A DNA stretch of 64,000 bases from Ciona savignyi (taxonomy: Eukaryota; Chordata; Ascidiacea; Phlebobranchia; Cionidae), in NCBI GenBank assembly GCA_000149265.1, contig CH003213.1, positions 983,961 to 1,047,960 of the forward strand. The letters run 5' to 3'. The notes under the pieces are model-generated. The model searched no databases. It was given only the letters and a program-made list of their open reading frames with translations, and was not told the DNA's origin. Below are positions 1 to 28,300 of the stretch, piece by piece (positions within the stretch are counted from its first letter, which is position 1; the number at the start of each line of letters is the position of its first letter). The translations under genes were made by a program, and so were the position numbers.

Positions 1-51
1 TGTCACCAAACTGAATAAATAAAAACGATATCATTAATATTTCTCTATTAG

Positions 52-15079
<15,028 letters not shown>

Positions 15080-15084
<5 letters not shown>

Positions 15085-15204
15085 GTGACATCCTGACAAC
15101 CACACCTACCCGTGATCTTTGTTTTATGCACTATTCTGTACAATACACTGCATACAAAACATGTTTCTTATTGGTTAATTAGATTAGATTAGATTAAAAA
15201 TAAA
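15080..15204 (+). other. Myosin terminal mini-exon and 3' end
   Basis: The last coding exon supplies only two bases of the final Asp codon plus TGA (15082-15084), after a pyrimidine-rich acceptor ending TTTTTCAG. An AATAAA at 15199-15204 is a candidate poly(A) signal. The transcript end is not proven from sequence. Confidence 0.6.
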
Positions 15205-15736
15205 AAAGAATAGAACAATTATTTTAAGTAAAGGAGACAGGATAAAACGGCAAAACTACAGTAGTTAAATCACGCCAGTGAATAGACATTTTACAAAGTA
15301 GGGAAAAATGACGTGGCCGTTAAACCTTACATTAATAAAAATTAATTTCAACAAAACAAATTAAATCAAAATTAATACAAATTGATGTTATTTAATCCTT
15401 GAATAAAAGTGTGCAAGTGCTACCCTACTGAGGGGGAGACGGCTTTGGGATTAAGTGGAAAAAGAAAAAAACTCTAAAATGAAATTCCAGCAGTGGTTAA
15501 ATCAAAAACACAGTTCAAAAGACATTAAATTATATTTGGTGCAAGAACAGTTAACTTGGCGGGTTTAGGACGAATAGTTTGATGGCTTGGTGCCTCACCT
15601 ATCTGCCGCAATGTTTAGGATCTAAACGGTTCGATATATAGTCGTTTGTGACATTGTTCGAGGTAAATAGTGGACATCGCACGAGCTACGTACGCAATTG
15701 CGATATTTATTTAGGCAATGCATGAAATACAAAATA

Positions 15737-16245
15737 CAGTGAAAGCCACGCTTAGAGACCACCTCGATAACACGACCACCTCTTTGTCAGTGCGGTCCCA
15801 AATAATTTACTATTGCAATGCATTGCATTCTGTTTTAATAACGCGACTTACCCGGTTTCCAGACTAGGACCTTCATATTTGGGTCCAAAACTTTAAATTT
15901 AACTCTGTTTAAGTGACCACACGTGCTAAATATGTTGCCCTTGTCACCAAAATAATAAGGTTAAATTTCTTGTATGATCAAAACAATAAGATTAAATGAG
16001 CGCTTGCACACACACAAAGAAAATTGTGGCAAAAGATAAACTTCAGTACTAACAATTGTTTAAATTCATTCTGCAGTATCTGATAAAAAATAATGTCATT
16101 TTGTGGTAATTTAGTAAAAAGGCAGACGTTTTGGCTGCATATAACGACAACTTGCTCCAAATGAAAATTCACTAACACGACCACCCCGCTAATGCGACCG
16201 CTTCATGACGGTCCCATGGGTGGTCAGGTAAGCGGGGTTCCACTG
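15737..16245. mobile_element. pogo/Tigger-like Tc1-mariner MITE
   Basis: A 509-bp element flanked by TA dinucleotides (15735-15736 and 16246-16247). The left end reads CAGTGAAAGCCACGCTTAGA. The right end read on the minus strand is CAGTGGAACCCCGCTTACC. Subterminal repeats of ACACGACCACC type occur near both ends. CAGTGGAACC termini with TA duplication are typical of the pogo/Tigger group. No transposase frame was seen. Confidence 0.8.
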
Positions 16246-18605
16246 TACGTATGTCTACCATGCAGGAAATTAATTTTATTCTTTGACCAATATACAATGA
16301 ACGACACTAAACACACAGCCCATGATTGGGTCTACGACATGCACTACAAGTATATTCTTATCAGTGACACCTACACCCCTAGTTTACCGTATATTAGTTA
16401 CGTTATGTTAAACTTTAAAACATTATTAAGCTATTCCGTCGTGTTTATATAAGGCGTTAAGTGACTGATTAGTGGTGATTACTGTATGTACCCAGGCAGC
16501 ACTAGCGTGCGGAGATGTCAGATTATGAATATCCTTAGCTTGTCGAATTTAGTAAGCTAAATTTTGTTCTTGTCAGCATCAGCTTTCTTTTTATTAAATA
16601 CCTTTAAGTCTGGTGGATTTCACTAGCCCGTTTGATGAACGACTTACAAGAAACTTATGGGGCACGAGTTCCCAAACAATGGACACAATTTTACACCAGA
16701 TTTCCATAACAATAATTTACCTACCACATTCTTCCATTTCTATTCTCTTGAGAGACGTTAACAGCCAAAGTTCTTAAACTGCGTTTTAGCTACAATGCAA
16801 GAAAAAGACAACCTACATTTATGATGTGATGTTTAAATAAAGTTTCAAAGTTTACCTAACTAACTACTTTAAAATGTATGATATTTTAAGACAATGTATT
16901 AATCGGCGTTGCTTGGATTTTTAGGTTTAAATGGATCGTTTCAAATACATGTCCGAGCACAACGTAATATCTACTGTAAACCCTTCTGTCTTCTATGAGT
17001 TGGGCGGTGTTGACTGTATGCCATTTGTCCCACCGGAACGGATAAATACAGTAGTATTCCTATTTCTAAGCATATGTATAGTCGCATAAAAACATTAAAA
17101 TAAAACAAATGTTTTGATACGTGTCACTGCACCCTAAGATAATTTAAAAGAGTAATATTAATTTTGTTTAATTTGTTTTTTTTATTAGGTTTAAGCTTGC
17201 TAGTAGGATTTCGAAGCAACAATGCATTACAATTGTTATGACTCGTTCTTTGCAATGGCGGATAATTGTGACATTGGAGAACAATGGCTCGCAGTACTCA
17301 TCATGCCTTATATGTATATAGTTTGAAAGAGATTATGACATGGAAAATGCGTTTGCTTAAAATATTGGTTTTGAATCCAAAATAAATTTCTGATGAATTT
17401 TTGACACGCGTTGCCAAAAAAACAAGCATTTTCTACACTTTATAATGCAAGATAAAAAGTACGAATTAAACTTGTTTTAATCGTTGAGAACGTTGTTAAG
17501 GAAGTCAGTACCGGATATTGCCAGACAATTTTCTTGAAATTTCTATAATTCCTGGTATGAGACAGATAAATTCCTGGAAATTTCGGGATAATGTCATACC
17601 CATTTTTATTTTAGATTTAAGTGTACGAGGCATGCTAACTAAATATTATGTGTAATTTATACTCAAAGCGCCAATTCTTTTGTGTGTAGCAATTATTTTT
17701 TAAGTGAATAATTTTTTAAAACTATTTTGGTAGTAAGCTAGGTTTCCCAAAATAACATCGCCGATTATTTAGTACAAGTAAAATTATTTTGACATGTCAT
17801 AGTGTATTTATGAAAATATTAACTCTGTGCATTTATATACTTAGATACGCCAGTAGTAATCATTGAACAAGTACGTTATTGCAGCTGTTCACAGGATATA
17901 TACTTGACATACGTCAGCAATACCAATAAGCGATGACAAATTGTGGCGACATAAAGCTGTTTAAAACACCAAAATTGGAAAACTGCAGCGTATTGCGACT
18001 GTTAATTGTTTTAAATATAAATATACAAAAACGCTAAACAAAATAACATCAATTTTTTAATAAAAATATACTAAATCGAGCGATAGTCAGGCTAATTCTA
18101 TCATTTGAAGGGGTTTAACTTTTAAGATAAGGTAAAGGGTTCTTTTGGTTGTTTTTTCAGTAATATAACGAGTGTTTGGTGTTATAAAGCGCAAAATGAA
18201 ACATATATATCTTTGTGCATCCAGTCTATTGTGCACGTGCCGTGTGTTAATCTGGTTCCCATTTATTCACGATGAGAAGACAATAACTACTTGTGTGTAC
18301 TGCGCGCGGTGCTTGCATCATTTAAACAATATACGCAAGCATGCACACTCGCAAATCAATCCGAAAACAAAGCATAAAACAGCAATTCACATGATGTGGC
18401 AGTTCCGGCATACAAAGGAAACCCGTCCGCACATCGGTAAAGTAACACCACGTAGCATACCTGCTTCTCCGATGTGTTTGATCACTCGCATAACAAACTA
18501 GTTGCCGCTTGACTCGGAAATAGCCTATTTGACTCTTCGCTTCGTCGTGTGGGAACGGAGTTTAAGTATGCTACTGATTTCACCAGTTTTTGGTGTTAGT
18601 TCGAC

Positions 18606-18774
18606 GAAAGTCAGGCGGAAACGGAAGGTAAGTGGAACGTTGATGTTTATCCAACAATAAAACGTATCATAATGTATACAGTATAATTCGAGGCTAAGCG
18701 GACGTAAAATGTTTCACCGATACAAAACCTAAGTTGCATTGTTAAACGCCAGTATAGATAAGTTCAACTTAGAA
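18606..18774 (+). promoter_or_regulatory. Conserved 5' flank of first ZP gene
   Basis: The stretch with CGGAAACGGAAGGTAAGTGG, AGTATCATAATGTAT-like sequence and GCGGACGTAAA recurs before the second ZP gene (25245-25393), although the surrounding intergenic DNA has diverged. It may hold the core promoter or a 5' leader. The AAGGTAAGT inside it looks like a splice donor, so a non-coding first exon is possible. No TATA box could be fixed. Confidence 0.4.
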
Positions 18775-21700
18775 ATGATGTATCAGATCATCTTGTTGGT
18801 CTTTCTAGTGGTATTTCCTTTATCTTCGGCTATTGTAGGTAAGACATGTAATAACGTTTGTTTTCCAGAAAAAAATGTGTTGTAATATGAATAGGCCAAA
18901 AGGCCTATACACTTCCTAATATTTCAAGTATAATTTTGTATAGTATATAAATTATCGTTTATAACAATGATGACGATTGGCGGCATCTACTAAGATAGTT
19001 TTAAGATAAACACATTTTAACAATAGATCATGCATCTCGTATTGGTCCAACTGATTCTGCGCCGCCTATACATCTACGTTAAAGATGTTATAATAGACAT
19101 AAACTTATCCTGCTTTCTGGATAGTTCAACTCCAATTAGAATTGTTTTTAAATTCAGTTCTATTTAAGTTGAACTGTTTAGACTGCAAGGAATCCGTCAC
19201 GAGATTTTATTATAGAATTTCGAGTTTTACGGACCCACAAAAGGTTCATAACAAATTTTTACTTTTTTTTCTGTTAAAAGAATTCTGAGAATACACACTT
19301 AAAATTATATTTATAAAAAGTATAATATATATTTTCTTTCAGCGGTTTTTCCCACTCCGTGCAGCGTGACGAAAGAGCCTTTTAAGTTATCTTATACCAG
19401 ATGTACGCAAGTCTGCGTTCAAACATGTAACGAAACCAATCGTAAGTACGAGTTATGATACAATAAGTTAAAGAGACTTTTGTTATTGTTAACTAAAAAA
19501 CTACATTCCAAGATCCAAATTACTTCTTATGCCTTATTATCAGTAGATAATAGGATATTTGCAACATTGCTGTTCCTATACCATAGTGTTTTGAGTTCGT
19601 TTAGGTTTTACTACTGTAGAATAGAGGTTTTGGTTATTTCGTTCTGGTGGACCACTTAAATTAAAAGTTAAATTATTTTAAGTCGCGGGAGGAAACTGCA
19701 TTTCTTTGCCGAACGGCTGTCCCAATCGTACTACCACATGCGGCGCTAACGGATGCGAATGCATCCCGAGCAAAAATCTACCGGGCGACCCTTATTCGTC
19801 TCAGAACATCTCCACAGCAATGACACCTATTGTGGAATGTGGTCCAAATTTTATCAAAGTCAGGTATGAACAAATGAGATCATTAAATATAAAATTTAAT
19901 AGCACCACATCATTCAGAAATATATTCTTTACCGATTTAAACATAACTTTTATTTGCTTTAAAAAGTACATTCGGTGAGAAATTTTGCGTTTAAACGTGT
20001 GAATTCAAAATCCACATTCGTTAATCCTTAAAAATTTAAACAGCAGTCATCGGAATCTTGTTTTGATTGTTTCAATTATTTAAATTTTTTGTTAATTTTT
20101 CATTTTATAGAATCAACAAGTGTGCGGCAAATGAACGTCACTTCCGACTAGGCGATTTCTACATGAACGGGATTTCCCCCACACCGATAAACGACCCAAA
20201 ACCCCCTTTGCTCGCGGACTCTAACAACACATGTAAGGGTACTGTGTTTTTTAGCCCGGGCTCGCTGGACTACGAATTCAAAATTGTTGGCAATTTGACT
20301 GCATGTAATGGATCTGCGTCGGTAAGTGCATTTATTATTCACTTTTAACACTTAAAAGCTTATTCCGTTGCTATTTTCCTTAAATTATTTCCTTTAAATG
20401 ACTGTAACCCAGTTTTTATTTAATAAACCGATTAATAGTAAACAAAATAAATTACAAAACAACGGCCATAAAATCATATGCGGACTAGGGCCTACTCTTA
20501 TCCAGAATTCAGTTTAATAAAAAACCTAACGACATAAATTAAAACCTGGCCACGGTATAAAAAAGTAAAGTAGTGATCACATTTAATTTTAATTAGATCG
20601 ACGCCGGCTACAAAAACATCACCTACACCAACGCTATACAAGGAGTGGCTGGTAATGCAACTTCAGTAATCTCTCGGAAACGTTCAATGTTTATGCAATT
20701 TAGCTGCAGCTATGCTCTAAACCTGAATATGACGCTTGGTGCTCCGCTCACACCGACTAACAGGTTTGGTTATGTATTTATTAAAACTGGTAACTGGTAT
20801 ATAACTCCATCCGCGGAATAAAAAATGCCAGCTTTTTAACTTCGGTAACGACCACACCTCTAGACTGTACTTGTACCTTACTCTAACTCTTGGAGCCAAA
20901 TAAGAATAAAACAAATAACCTTAATTGATTTGTATGGTATTAATTAATCTTTTTAATGTAAGATGTGCAAAACATTTATACGGTGATTGACTTTAAACAA
21001 CACTATATTTTAACCATATTACTGCAATGTATTTCAACCATATTACACAATTTAACATAAATTATGCGATTTTATGTGATTTTAAGGACTTTTAAAGTAT
21101 ACTACACTGTCTTGGAGAATGTTACTTTTATAACACTCAATTACAATACAGAGACGTAAAGATAGACAGTGGTATAGCTGAGGGCAAATTTGTGATCGAT
21201 TTAAAGTTATGGGAGGCTAACTATACCGTCACCCCGTACATATCACCGAACGCTGTGGTCGCCAATGAATTTATATACGTCACAGTGGACGCGAAAACAG
21301 CTGACCCGGGAAGATTTAAATTACAGGTTCGATTCGATTGTTGCATTTGTCTTCAATATGCACGTAAGCCAACTCAAATCTTTGCCGATTACAGTCGAAA
21401 CATATTCAGGATTACTTTTCATCTATCATTTTATTCGGAATTAAAGATTACTTTTCAACTATCATTTTATTCGGATATGCTAGTTGTTAAGATGTTATGC
21501 CTTAAACTCTATAATTTAGTGGCATTTTATAGCGGTGGTTTAATCAATTTCTTTCCTGAATGCTGTCAACTGATTTCCTTACATATCAACCGCACATCAG
21601 GTAACATCTGCAAAGGCGACACCGACAAGTTCACCAACAGATCCAATTTCGTATCCACTGTTGGTTGGTGGGTGAGTTACAATATGTAGTTATAACATGC

Positions 21701-22809
21701 TGTAAACACGGAGTTGGACTTGTTTGTGATTTGCATTTTGACTTTTAAAATGACTATTGAAAAATATTTAGCTTAAATGCACAGTATATTGCAATTATGT
21801 TTATCTTAATGATAGAGTAAAACAATTATTTTGCAGCTGTTCTAACCCAGCCGAAGTTTTGCCGGATGGAATTGTCGTCGATACGAATGGCGCTGGTTTG
21901 GAAGGAAAGTTTAAATTTCGAGTTTTTCAATTTCTTAACTTAAGTCCGGGGCAACCACAACTGGTTTATATTCACGTGGAAGCTCATTTATGCGACCAAG
22001 TGCTGGAGGGAAACTGTAACATCGTAAGTTTCCTATTTCTGTTCTGCATATAATCGCTGGCTTTTTATACGTATTAGGTTTGGTCTGTATGGGGTTCAGT
22101 GTTACCAATTCTTGAGCGGTATAAGAATTTTTGTTATGCAAATGGTTGCAAATTACTGATGTGGTTGCCCAAAAAATACTTTATATTATACATTTTTGTA
22201 AGAAAAAACGTTTTGTTATGCTAATCCGTCTTTGCTTGTTAGTCTTGTCCAGGTGGATTATCGGGTCGTCGACGACGTGGTTTACATTTTAATTCTGACA
22301 ATACAATACTTGCAAGTTCCCAGCCAATATATGTACAGAAGAGGAAAAAGCGAGACGGTACGTATATAATAGGGCGTTAGAATACGAGTAAATAAATAGA
22401 AGGCCCACAGTCGATCAATCGAAGATATAGTAGTGTGGTTTTGCCCAAGAATAAATTCGCCCAGCACCAGTAACGTTTGACCCTTCACTATTCACCTCAA
22501 TGCCTGACGCGTTGTTGCTTATACAACCGACCTTTTCCTAAATGGTATAACTTAAATCAACTATGTATAAACCTTTGCTCAATTTTCTATTCAGATGATG
22601 ATATCAACTCGAACAAGAAGGGTATTCAAGGTGCATTTACCTGGGCGAAAGGCAGCTGGCTTGCATTAACTGTCGTTGTTTTGATTATAGTGCTTATTGT
22701 TGTGCTTCTCTCAGCTCTTTGTGTGCTAATATACAGATCGTCCAGAAATGTCCCTCAAGATTTTAAACCTCTTATAGAAAACCCAAGCTATCGGAAAGAT
22801 AACGCTTGA
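18775..22809 (+). CDS. ZP-domain membrane-anchored protein, copy 1 (494 aa)
   Basis: Ten exons: 18775-18838, 19343-19441, 19683-19863, 20111-20321, 20597-20763, 21152-21326, 21601-21671, 21837-22023, 22243-22357, 22595-22809. Phases agree and give 494 residues. Start MMYQIILLVFLVVFPLSSAI is a signal peptide; a second ATG follows directly. A Cys-rich region (about residues 22-115, with TTTCGANGCECIP) precedes a ZP-N module (VECGPNFIKVRINKC ... ISRKRSMFMQFSCSYALN). ZP-C follows (KATPTSSPTDPISYPLLVGG, FKFRVFQFLNLSPGQPQLVY, HLCD..LEGNC). A polybasic GRRRRG furin-type site, a second KRKKR, a hydrophobic segment (LALTVVVLIIVLIVVLLSAL) and a short cytoplasmic tail complete it. Layout resembles uromodulin-type ZP proteins that polymerise after cleavage. 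About nine N-glycosylation sequons lie in the ectodomain. A vitelline-coat or epithelial matrix role is inference. AATAAA lies at 22898-22903. Confidence 0.92.
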
Positions 22810-24470
22810 CCATTTAAATGTCTTTTTCATTAATACAACGACGGAACAAACAGCACTGTAGATCCTGTTTTGTATATATTAGTATATCTTTGCAAGAAAT
22901 AAACATGTAGTCCTTATAGACGCTCGGATAAATGTGTCATTGTGTTGAACTTTAATTTGTAATTACACCACTTAGTTTTCTTTTTACGAGTGCCCATTTC
23001 GTGTGTAAAAACGTGTTGATACGGCATCAACGAGAAGTAATAACCTGTTGAGTGGTTAAAACGACCGATACATTATACAAAATTCCATATAAAATCGGTC
23101 TAAGTGAGAAGTCTATCGAGGGTTTGAAACTTTGGCTGGAAAAAAAGTTTAACGCGACCGATTTATACAAGAAATGGTTTTCGCGACATTCCAATCGCGG
23201 ATTTAAAACTTAGCCTGGACATAAAAATAATTCATAGGGTATTTGTAGGTCAAGGTAAACTCCTTAGACTTGTTAAAAACTAATGGGTAAAAACTAATTA
23301 TTAAAGTGTGTCAAATTAGTTTTATGACAAAAACTAAAAAATCTATATGTACCTCGTGGAATAATCTAATTTCTAGATCAAACTTTTTTTTAGATCAAGC
23401 CTATATATGAACCAACCATGGTTTTTATAGTTCAACATTATTACCTCCACATAGGTATGTATGCCCACATGTACAATGTAATCCTTATCTTACTATTTTG
23501 ACTATATATTTCCAACTATTATGCCTTTTAGATCCGTCGATCGGTCGACCTGGATAAACTATACGCAACATCATCATGACTTTTATAAAATTACTTATCT
23601 AGGTTTCGGGGATTGAATGTAATTAAACTATGACTAGTTGGGGGTGGGGAAGCAACGTTTGACCCTTCACTACATGAGTTAAATTTTTTTTTAAAGAGAC
23701 GGATGTTTTATATATTTCTGTATGTCGCCCTTTAAAGGAATATCTGATTGATTTATATAGATTGATGAAGTAAAGTGTTGCACATTTATGAACAACAAAA
23801 ATCATAAAGGCATTATAAAACAAACGATGCAATACGGGTTTAGGGGTTTTGACAAAAACGTCTTCTAGACAATTTTACAAGGAGAAGAAGCAAGCGTGTA
23901 AAGAATTCAAAAATTATTTGGTGTAAATTGTACAAAAATGAGCTACTGAACTAACATCCCACATTGGACAAGCAGCACATAATTAATTTAAACTTAAGTA
24001 ATCCTGTTGGGCGTTAGAAAACAACATCCTGAAATAAAGTTATAGGTTCAGGAATATCTAGATTATGTTAGCTATCATATCTAAAAGTTTCAGACAGATT
24101 CGTTATCTCCTTGACGATTTCTGACATACAAAACACGTCGGACGCGTGGTTGATGATAAATAAAATGACAAAGAGAACCCGTCGAATGGGAAACTTATTG
24201 ATTTTAATCCTTTTTTTCCTTTGCTTTTTTTCTACCTTTTTCGTGAATTCAAAAGATAAATTTAGGGGCAAATTCATCACAATGAAATCCTGAAAATCCC
24301 TAAAAAAGAAACCCGAAAACCCCTCAAATATAAATCTTTTGTCAAAATTACTGCGCCGGCCAAATTGGACCATTTAATCCACATTATTAAAAACGTGATA
24401 AAAATTTTTAGGGAAAAGTCAATCCCAGGAAAATTGCGACAGAACAAAAATATTACCCAAATATATTCAT

Positions 24471-24762
24471 CCGACGGGTTAGTCTGGTGGTTTAGTGCAT
24501 TACCTTTCAGCTGAAGGGTTGCAGGTACGAAACTGGTCGCTAGCTAGTCGGTTATGTCCTTGGGCAAGGCACGTAACGGACATTGCATGAACCCAGCGGC
24601 TTAATGGGTTCTACTAAAATGGAGGAACGTGTGTATCACACACAACACACTGCAATAGCTCCGGTAACCCGACGATGGGCTCGAGGTGATCTAACTATTG
24701 TCCGTGTGTTAACCCCCTTGGTTTTCCCATTCACGGGGATAAACATGAATATCCTATCCTAT
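24471..24762 (+). repeat. tRNA-derived SINE, full-length copy
   Basis: Head with TTAGTCTGGTGGTTTAGTGC and GGGTTGCAGGTACGAAACTG (A- and B-box-like), body CCTTGGGCAAGGCACG, AACCCAGCGGCTTAATGGG and TAGCTCCGGTAACCCGAC, tail TTTTCCCATTCACGGGGATA. Close to the copy at 4999. Confidence 0.88.
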
Positions 24763-25244
24763 AGGATGACCTCCTTTTGGCATGTAAAGCGTTAACATTT
24801 TTGCTATAGAAGCCATATTAACACTGTATTGATTCAAAACCTATATATTTTAAGAGATATATTAAAGATGAAACAAAATATTTGATCGATACATAAACAA
24901 TTTTAACTGTTTTCGGTAAATTCCAATAAGCGCAAACCTACTCAAACCAACCATCAGTGGTCTGCTTTGAGTCCGCCTATTTTCAATAATTAATTGTTCG
25001 GTGGAAGTGGATATTTTACAGCCAATAGTTTTTATGTCCATAATTTTACACGTGTTAGTTGACGAATGCTTATTGCCGAATTTGGGCGAAATCTCCAAAT
25101 AGAAATGATATATTCCTCTTACTCCACAGTACGAATATGGCCGCCCTGCATATTTGTTTAATTCGTTATTGTATAGCGTAAGCGCCTACATAATCATGGT
25201 GAAAACGATTACGACCTCATTTCTATTTCACATGAATGTATGAT

Positions 25245-25393
25245 TGAAAACGGAAGGTAAGTGGAACGGTTATGTATAACGAAAAACCAAAAGTATCATA
25301 ATGTATGCAGTATTATTTGCGGATAAACGGACGTAAACTATACCACAAAAGCTAATATGCATTGTAAAATATCAGTTTAAAAAAGTTCGATAG
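25245..25393 (+). promoter_or_regulatory. Conserved 5' flank of second ZP gene
   Basis: Counterpart of 18606-18774: AAAACGGAAGGTAAGTGGAA, AGTATCATAATGTATGCAGT and AAACGGACGTAAAC are retained while adjacent DNA differs. Retention suggests shared regulatory or leader sequence, or simply duplicate ancestry. Confidence 0.4.
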
Positions 25394-28300
25394 ATGATGT
25401 ATCAGGTTATCTTGTTGGTCATTCTAGTGGTATTCCCTTTATCTTCGGCTATTGTAGGTAATTAATGACCAGTAATAATTATTGTTTAGAAAAAGATGTG
25501 TATTATGAATTCGAAAAGGGATATTAAGAATGGGCCAATATAGGCATGTACGTTTCCGAATAATTTAAGTGGATTTTTGCAGAAAAGTATTGCGACGGCC
25601 GTTTCTTTACAAATTGAAAACGATTGGCGTAAGCTACTAGGATGGCTTTAAACTGATGCAACATAACCAACATTTTCACATTAAATAGCGTGTTGGCCCA
25701 ACGCTGCCTGTATCCTTTTATTACATATGTTCTAATAGGCTCAAACTTATCCTGCTTTCTGGCTAGTTCAACTCCAATTAGAATTGTTTTTGGATTCAGT
25801 TCTATATGAGTTGAACTGTTCAGAATGCAGGGAATCCGTCAAACAATGATACAGTTTACACAAAACGTTTAAAATAAGTTATCATATTTTGTTCTGACAG
25901 AGTTTGTATCCACTCCATGCAGCGTGAACAAAGAAACCTTTAAGTTATCTTATGAGATAGCTTATGAAGTTTGCACCAAAGTATGCGTTCAAAATTGCAA
26001 CGAAACCAATCGTAAGTACGAATGGGGACATACATTTTATCCTATTTTAATGCTGATGTGGATGTAGCACAGAAATCATCTTTCTGTAATTAATAAATAT
26101 CAAACTACTTAAAATAAGCCGTTGATATATTCCAGTGTAAGGAATGTATTTCATTTTGTGCCTTTTTAAGAGGATAACAGTTACACAAATTAAAAGGGCC
26201 GCTGTCTTTTTGCGACTTTTTCGTACCGTTAAACCATTTTTTTGTGTTGGGCTGCATTTCTATTCAATCTGAATAGTCTCTATAGCTGTAATATTAAAAC
26301 GTTGGTATTTACTTTTTGGTGTGCCACCATGTTCAAAGTTACATTATTTTAAGTCGCTGGTGGAAAGTGCATTCTTTTGCCAAACGGGTGTCCAAATCGT
26401 ACAACCACATGCGGCGCTAGGGGGTGCGAATGCATCCCAAGCAAAAATCTACCGGGCGACCCGTATTCGTCTCAGAACATCTCCACAGCAATGACACCTA
26501 TTGTAGAATGTGGTCCAAATTTCATCAAAGTCAGGTATGAGCCAATGAGATCATTACAGAAAAATAAAATCAAGTAGTGGGTTGTTAGTGTATCGGTTAT
26601 TTTGGTGAATTCAAAATTGTAATTATTAACCGATAAAATCGACATACAAACAGAAAACGGAACACTATGTTGCTTTTTTATAATTTTCTATTTTTGTTAA
26701 TTTTTAATCCTACAGAATTAACAAGTGTGCGGCAAATGAACGCTACTTCCGGTTAGGCGATTTCTATATGAACGGGATTTTCTCCACACCGATAAACGAC
26801 CCAAAACCCAATTTGTTATCAGACTCTAACAACACATGCAAGGGTACTGTATTTTTTAGCCCGGGCTCAATAGACTATGAATTCAAAATTGTTGGCAATT
26901 TGACTGCATGTAATGGGTCGGCGTCGGTAAGTGCAATTTCAGTTTCAATTTTAAAAAAGAAATTACAGTAGTGACCACATTTTATTTTAATTAGATCGAC
27001 GCCAGCTACAAAAACATTACCTACACCAACGCTATACAAGGAGTGGCTGGTAATGCAAGTTCAGTAATCTCTCGAAAACGTTCAATGTTCATGCAATTTA
27101 GCTGCAGCTATGCTCTAAACCTGAATATGACGCTTGGTGCTCCGCTCACACCGACTAACAGGTTTGGTTACGTATTTATTATTACTGGTTGCTAGTTTAC
27201 ATTTTAATCGGGATGGAAAGGATTGTGATCGGGGTAAAAAAGTGTCAGCTAATTATGACATTACTTTAAAATTGCTACCAAATTATAATAAAAAAGTTAA
27301 CTATTTGTTTTTTACCATATAATAATAATTAATGTTTTATAATATAGGGTAAATATAAATAATTCTTGTTATCCAATTTAAAGTATATTGTGAGCATCTT
27401 CGTTTTTATTTTGTATACAAAAACTTTAATGTTATTTAGTGATTTGGAAAACTGACTGCTGTTACTTTTTATTACACATTATTACAATACAGAGACGTAA
27501 AGATAGACAGTGGTATAGCTGAAGGCAAATTTGTGATCGATTTGAAGTTATGGGAGGCGAACTATACCGTCACCCCGTACATATCACCGAACGCTGTGGT
27601 CGCCAATGAGTTTATATACGTCACAGTGGACGCGAAAACGGCTGATCCTGGAAGATTCAAATTACAGGTTCGATTCGATTGTTGCATTTGTCTTCAATAT
27701 GCACGTAAGCCAACTTAAATCTTATGCCGATTACAGTCAGGACAAATTCCTTAAGGATTACTTTTTAACTATTATTTTATTCGGATATGCTAACTTATCC
27801 AGAAGTTACGCCTTAAACTCTATAATTTAGTGGCATTTTACAGCCTGTGGTTTAATCATTATATTCCCTAAATGATGTTAACTGATTTCCTTACATATCA
27901 ACCGCACATCAGGTAACATCTGCAAAGGCAACACCGACAAGTTCACCAACAGATCCAATTTCCTATCCACTGTTGGTTGGTGGGTGAGTTACAATATGTA
28001 GTTATAACATGCTGTAAACATTGGCTTTGTTTGTGCTTTGCATTTTGACTTTTAAAATGAAAAATATTTAGCTAATGCACTGTGGTGCAAGTTGAGCGTG
28101 CATTGTGTTCATCTCAATGATAGAGTAAAACAATTATTTTCCAGCTGTTCTAACCCAGCCGAAGTTTTGCCGGATGGAATTGTCGTCGACACGAATGGCG
28201 ATGGTTTGGAAGGGAAGTTCAAATTTCGAGTTTTTCAATTTCTTAACTTGAGTCCGAGGCAACCGCAACTGGTTTATATTCACGTGGAAGCTCATTTGTG

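Larger units (their letters stand above)
15085..18774. other. Intergenic region between myosin and ZP genes
   Basis: No supported gene. It contains the myosin 3' end and the MITE at 15737. A short conserved block before the first ZP gene is listed separately. The longest open frame (18172-18501) shows no recognisable domain and no splice-consistent extension. Confidence 0.6.
22810..25393. other. Intergenic region between the two ZP genes
   Basis: Holds the 3' end of ZP copy 1, a full SINE (24471-24762) and the 5' flank of ZP copy 2. Parts downstream of copy 1 (about 23040-23260) resemble sequence downstream of copy 2 (about 30090-30330), so the duplication included 3' flank. No other gene was recognised; open frames at 24068-24373 and 24862-25098 on the minus strand carry no known motif. 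Confidence 0.6.

Noticed and set aside
18172-18501. 109-codon plus-strand open frame before the ZP genes
   Set aside because: No recognisable domain, no splice-consistent partner and no counterpart before ZP copy 2.
21192-21689. 165-codon frame spanning ZP exons 6 and 7
   Set aside because: It is exon 6 read through intron 6 into the wrong frame of exon 7; the spliced reading matches the ZP consensus and phase.
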